64,000 nt of DNA. Source: Larix kaempferi (Eukaryota > Streptophyta > Pinopsida > Pinales > Pinaceae). The notes beneath the pieces are model-generated. The model worked only from the letters and a program-made list of their open reading frames with translations. It did no database searches and was not told where the DNA came from. A program made the position numbers and the translations under genes. Location of the stretch: positions 13,693,001 to 13,757,000 of the forward strand of contig BSBM01000150.1 of NCBI GenBank assembly GCA_027924585.1. The letters run 5' to 3'. Each line of letters begins with the position of its first letter. The first letter of the stretch is position 1. Shown here in pieces: positions 60,201-64,000 of this stretch.

Positions 60201-61167
60201 CATTTACAACATAGAGGCCTTTTTAGCCTGATTTACATTTTATTTCTTGATGTCTTCATTTCTTCATTTCTTCATGGCCCTCTTGGGCTACATACATATC
60301 TCAAAAGATATAAACATGGCGCTCATACTGCAAAGGTAATGGGGGTGGGTAATACAAGCTTCGACGACAAGTGGGGAGTACCTGGTGAGGCAACACTATC
60401 CTAACTGCATTGCAACATCGGGGGCAACCGTGTATCTCACACGCTAAAGAGCCGAGGCACAATAAACAGGGAATCATGGCAAACTCAGAGATCAGTGGGA
60501 AAGGGGTCCTCGGAATCACAAATCAGAATCCAAGTAGGGGATGAAGTGTCATGAATGAGTCAGATGAGTGGAGGGAGTGAAAATGGTGCTAAAGTCAGCT
60601 ACGTAGGGGGTTCAGTGATCAAGTCTATGCCAATTATGTAGGACATGACTCAGCGTGCATATAGATAAGTCTAACCGGAGGGGTGGACTGACATCACCAA
60701 GGGCCCAACACATCATATCATAACCAGATCACCAAATATATCATCTCATGCAAAGTTAGTGTACTAAAAAGTACAAAAGAGTCTAATCTACAACATGAGC
60801 AATAATCAATATATGTGCAATACCTGCTGCACCATATACCTGCTGCTACTGAACCTGTATCTGAGGTGGATCTCTGCTGAATCCGGGCATATAATAAACC
60901 AACACTGTACTGTGACAATCTTGATCAGAATAAGACTAGGCACTGTCTCAAATGGGCTTGTGTCAAAGCCTGGCAAGGAAAGGTAATCCTGTGGTAGATG
61001 GTAAGTCCAACTGTCTGTCCCCTCTGATATATTTGCTAGGGGCAATCTGAACAAAAATGCCTCCTCTGGAGGTAGCTGATCTCCTGATCTGGAAAAAAAG
61101 TACTGTGCGGTCCTCGGCCGCACAGTCTGCAGTGTGGAAGCTGCTCCCGACATAAAATGTGGTAACA
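57214..61167 (-). mobile_element. Element D, 5' LTR (D3), intact length 3.95 kb
   Basis: Best complete example of the family D LTR: starts (element strand) TGTTACCACATTTTATG at 61167 and ends at 57214. It lacks the nested insertions of D2 and so shows the empty sites of hAT-3 (near 58131) and of the G-rich insertion (near 59060). Features: terminal hairpin 61136-61148, second hairpin 61103-61125, palindrome 60131-60146. Short frames are shared with D2 and are not genes. Confidence 0.85.
60131..60146. promoter_or_regulatory. Conserved palindromic hairpin in D3
   Basis: TGTGTTTATAAACACA with arms ATCCATG / CATGGAT, about 1.02 kb from the LTR 5' end, identical to D2. Confidence 0.65.
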
Positions 61168-63092
61168 CCTCCAAAGCTGGAGTATTCATCCTGGTGGTCA
61201 AACCTTGGGAGGTTATTAAAGCCTAGGTGTCTATGTATTTTTTCATGCTAGCCATCAATAATGAGTCGTATGGACACATACTAGGTCCCCTAGGAGTTTG
61301 ATTGTATGGATACATACTAGGTCTCCTAGGAGTTTGCGGCAATTCCGAGAAAAATATTTTTTTCCGCAAAATTAGGCTATTTTTTAATGGTTTAATTGGA
61401 AAATTTCAAATTGTGATAAAAGTGCGATCCAGAGGCGGAATTTGGCTCAGAGATGCTAGTTTTCACGCTTAGAGCGTCCTCTTTACCCTAAAACCCAGTC
61501 TTCCTATGTTTCGGGTGATTAAATTATCATTTGGAGCATTTTTTCTTATTGGGCCTACAAAATGGCAAATAAATGCTAATGGTGCGACAAAATGACACCA
61601 TATAAAAAAAAATATAAAAAAAAGGGAAATAAACATGTGCCAAATGAGTTGGCATGTGATCTCTTATGATGGGCGACTTAATTAAATCATAAGGCATGTG
61701 TTTTAAATGTCAAATCAATGGGTTGAGCGAATATATCATTTAGAGAAGTGCCCCTCTCACATGGGTGTCTTATCCATGTGGCAACTACGCATTGAGTGTG
61801 ATACTACCAAGGTAGGATGCACCTACCTCTCTTGAGGTGGTGCAATCTGCATTGGAGGGTGATCCAATCAGCTCTCAATCAATGCCATTCAAACTAGACG
61901 TGAGACTCCCTCTTCACTATGCGCCGCTCTCTTGGAGAATACACCCCCCTCTTTGTAATTCTTTATATAATGAACGAGTTATTCACACCATTCAGCATGA
62001 GAAGGTGGAACCTCTGCTCTTAAGCATTGTACATATTTTGTGAGGAATATTTTTATTGAATAAAGGCTTTGTAGGCAAATCAGTGTGTGGATCTTTCGTG
62101 CGTGGATGATCATGTTCTAATGCATGCATGAGGTAATTGGTTTCTTTACATTTTCTTTTGCACTTGATTGTTGATCAAAGGTTGGCTTTTGAAGGAGATC
62201 TAGATCTTAGTAAGGTGAAGTAGTGTGATTGCATCCATTATTTATTTGTCAGGTTATTATAGAGATATTAGATTGACAAAGTCATTTTTGTTTAAATGCT
62301 TATTTTTAAATCTCTATATTAGTCTACACCAGATGCTCTTGATCCTTCTTGTGTGAGTTTCTTTTTTGATTATAGGTTGCCAATCTGAGGAGTTTGTGGA
62401 GCTTGTTTGCTTCCATTTGCTTTCAGAATAGATCTATTGAAGAACTAGTGCCTCCGATCCCATTGCCCAAGTTTGAAGGCGTTTTCCTTTTCTATCTTCT
62501 CGTCACCAAACTTGAAATTTTCTTGGTTACATTGGTTTGTGTATCTCAGATCTACTCCTTTTGCAATATTATAAAGAGATCTGATTTGTTTTCACTAGAT
62601 CTTAGTTACTTTCAAATTATAAATCTCATATCTAGATCTAGTATAAGCATTCGTTTGTTGCAAGTTAATTGTTGCATATTTCAAGTAGTATGTTTAGAGC
62701 GGTTTAAAGATTGTATTTGGCTGATTCAAGAGTCTTTTTCTTGCTTCCCTAAATGCGCAAGCAAAGATCCCAAGAAACAAGCTTTCTAGCTCGTTTTCTT
62801 GGTTCATTTTGATTGATTTCTTTCACTAGTTTTCTTAGAGTTTTTTTGTAGCAATTTTGTAGTATTGCCAAGAACATTCTTAAAGTGTTTCTGCCACATC
62901 TGATTTAAATAAGCTTGGTAGTTTTGTTATTTTTTAGCAGGTTTTGAACATTAAAGTGATCGGAATCTGAGATTTGGAGGCTTCTGAGGCCATTTGGAGC
63001 ATTTTGGGAAACCCCCTCTTTATCTAGTTCTTCCTCTCTAAATTTATTGTAAACTTGTTACTCCCAAATCTTCAAGAGACTACAAGTATTTC
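61168..63092 (+). mobile_element. LTR I (family A), right part
   Basis: Continues LTR I after element D; reverse complement of the element A LTR (for example 61190-61230 against about 23790-23850, and 62755-62790 against about 18735-18775). It ends where LTR H inserts at 63093. Frames at 61837-62043 and 62394-62789 are LTR sequence without a domain. The true end of LTR I is outside the window. Confidence 0.75.
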
Positions 63093-63966
63093 TGTTAGAA
63101 AGTGACAACAAGGAAGGTTTTACTGCATTGTATGTGTCCTTGCATGCAAAAGACTTAAATAAAGAAGCCAAATTGTATTTAATCTATTTTTTCTAAGTTT
63201 TACTTTGGAAAATATATTAAAGTGATCTAAGTTTTAATTGACTTAATGGAACACTTTTTATAAAGTGAAAGTGCAAAATATTTAAGTGATGGCTAATCTA
63301 ATCTTGTCCATTGATCTCACCGGAGGATCTCATCCATTGATCCATAGTGAGATGAGGTTTTTCACTTTGTCAATGAGTTAAAAGGAGGATCAATGGGTGG
63401 AGAGGATACACACACATTCCGACAGAGAGATTCTTGTCCATAGCTGTCAGTTGAAGAGTGAGAAGGAAGTTTGAGAGAGAGAGTTTTGCTGAGAAGACAG
63501 AGAAGTAGAGAGTCAGAGTGATTGACAAAGCATCTAGGCAAGAGGGCTGTACAAGTTCGTAGAGGAGAGAGAGCCGAGGTTGAGTTGCGAAGGTAGCCGT
63601 ACAGCAGCAAGCCGTACAGATTCCGTACAACACAACACGAGGCCGTACAGGTTTACTCAGTGAGTTTGTGTTGGTTTGATTTTGCCAGGTTAGGCAAAAA
63701 TCGATTTTCTGATATTGTAAAAGCTCCATATTTTCTTGATAAAATATCTTCTCAGACTGTTGCACCGGTTTTCCCATCTTGGGTTTTGTCCGGGGGTTTA
63801 TACCCAAAAAGATTTGTGTCTATTGTGTGATTGATATTTCTCTCATTGTTTTATTCATTGCATTTTATTTTGGTGAAGAAATCCATGTGTGGTTAACAGT
63901 AATAATTTGGGTGCATTAATTAATCCAACTACTCTAGCCCTAGAGTGGATTTTAAGGAAATTTACA
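63093..63966 (+). mobile_element. Copia-like 5' LTR H
   Basis: An 874-bp LTR, TGTTAGAAAG to AATTTACA, followed directly by a tRNA-Met-type primer binding site, so it is the 5' LTR of a plus-strand element that leaves the window. It shares U3 blocks with LTR F and has GCCGTACAG-type repeats at 63593-63650 and a short C-run/G-run motif near 63760-63795. The frames on the minus strand at 63362-63807 are antisense to LTR sequence. Confidence 0.8.
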
Positions 63967-63978
63967 TGGTACCAGAGC
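63967..63978 (+). other. Primer binding site of element H
   Basis: TGGTACCAGAGC, one base from the standard TGGTATCAGAGC of plant Copia elements, directly after LTR H. The rest of the element lies beyond the window. Confidence 0.8.
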
Positions 63979-64000
63979 TCTTCTAAGCAGATCTGAGAGA

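Larger units (their letters stand above)
45163..61167 (-). mobile_element. Element D: complete non-autonomous LTR retrotransposon
   Basis: Complete element on the minus strand with a perfect 5-bp target duplication CCTCC (45158-45162 and 61168-61172) inside LTR I. 5' LTR 57214-61167, primer binding site 57193-57210, internal region 53254-57213 (only 4.0 kb), 3' LTR 45163-53253. The LTRs are nearly identical by eye, so insertion is relatively recent. The internal region holds a damaged gag and protease and an integrase-tail-like end, but no reverse transcriptase, RNase H or integrase core. It would need proteins from an autonomous relative. Confidence 0.85.

Overview
The window looks like intergenic or intronic DNA from a large, repeat-rich plant nuclear genome. 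Evidence: AT-rich sequence, plant-type LTR ends and primer binding sites, hAT transposases with BED and DUF659 domains, and two short exons of a plant-type AAA ATPase. Very long LTRs (about 3 to 4 kb) and deep nesting suggest a gymnosperm, possibly a conifer, but that is inference. I see no rRNA, tRNA, CRISPR array or prokaryotic gene.

Layout. 1-1560: LTR-like DNA with degenerate short repeats. 1560-7290: a LINE pseudogene split by a solo LTR (D0, 1959-5699). 7591-24167: a minus-strand Ty3-like element (A) with gag-pro and a tRNA-Asp-type primer binding site. It is cut by a Copia-like element (G, from 8731), a solo LTR (C-, 12836-15575) and a hAT transposon (hAT-1, 19472-22999). 24168-24634, 30018-30488 and 41287 to about 43850 are older host-like sequence, probably intron. 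They are separated by solo LTR D1 (24635-30017, carrying solo LTR F) and solo LTR B (30489-41286, carrying hAT-2, which carries solo LTR E). 42236-42317 and 42558-42709 are two exons of an AAA ATPase gene. About 43850-44901 is the 3' end of another Ty3-like element (J), cut by LTR I (44902-45162 and 61168-63092). LTR I is cut by complete element D (45163-61167, target duplication CCTCC). The left LTR of D holds hAT-3 (45984-49561), which holds solo LTR C+ (46290-48897). LTR H (from 63093) begins another Copia-like element that leaves the window.

Most borders were placed by matching target site duplications: 5 bp for LTR elements and 8 bp for hAT elements. No transposition gene is intact. hAT-1 is closest: one long frame with three stops. 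Elements A and D carry gag and protease but no recognisable reverse transcriptase, so they probably depended on a helper.

Main points for a second look: (1) a stem-loop just inside the 5' end of every long LTR whose 5' end is visible, kept while its sequence changes; (2) a second hairpin inside the D LTRs with a compensatory base-pair change; (3) element D as a gag-pro-only passenger with a mutated protease active site; (4) the number of solo LTRs.
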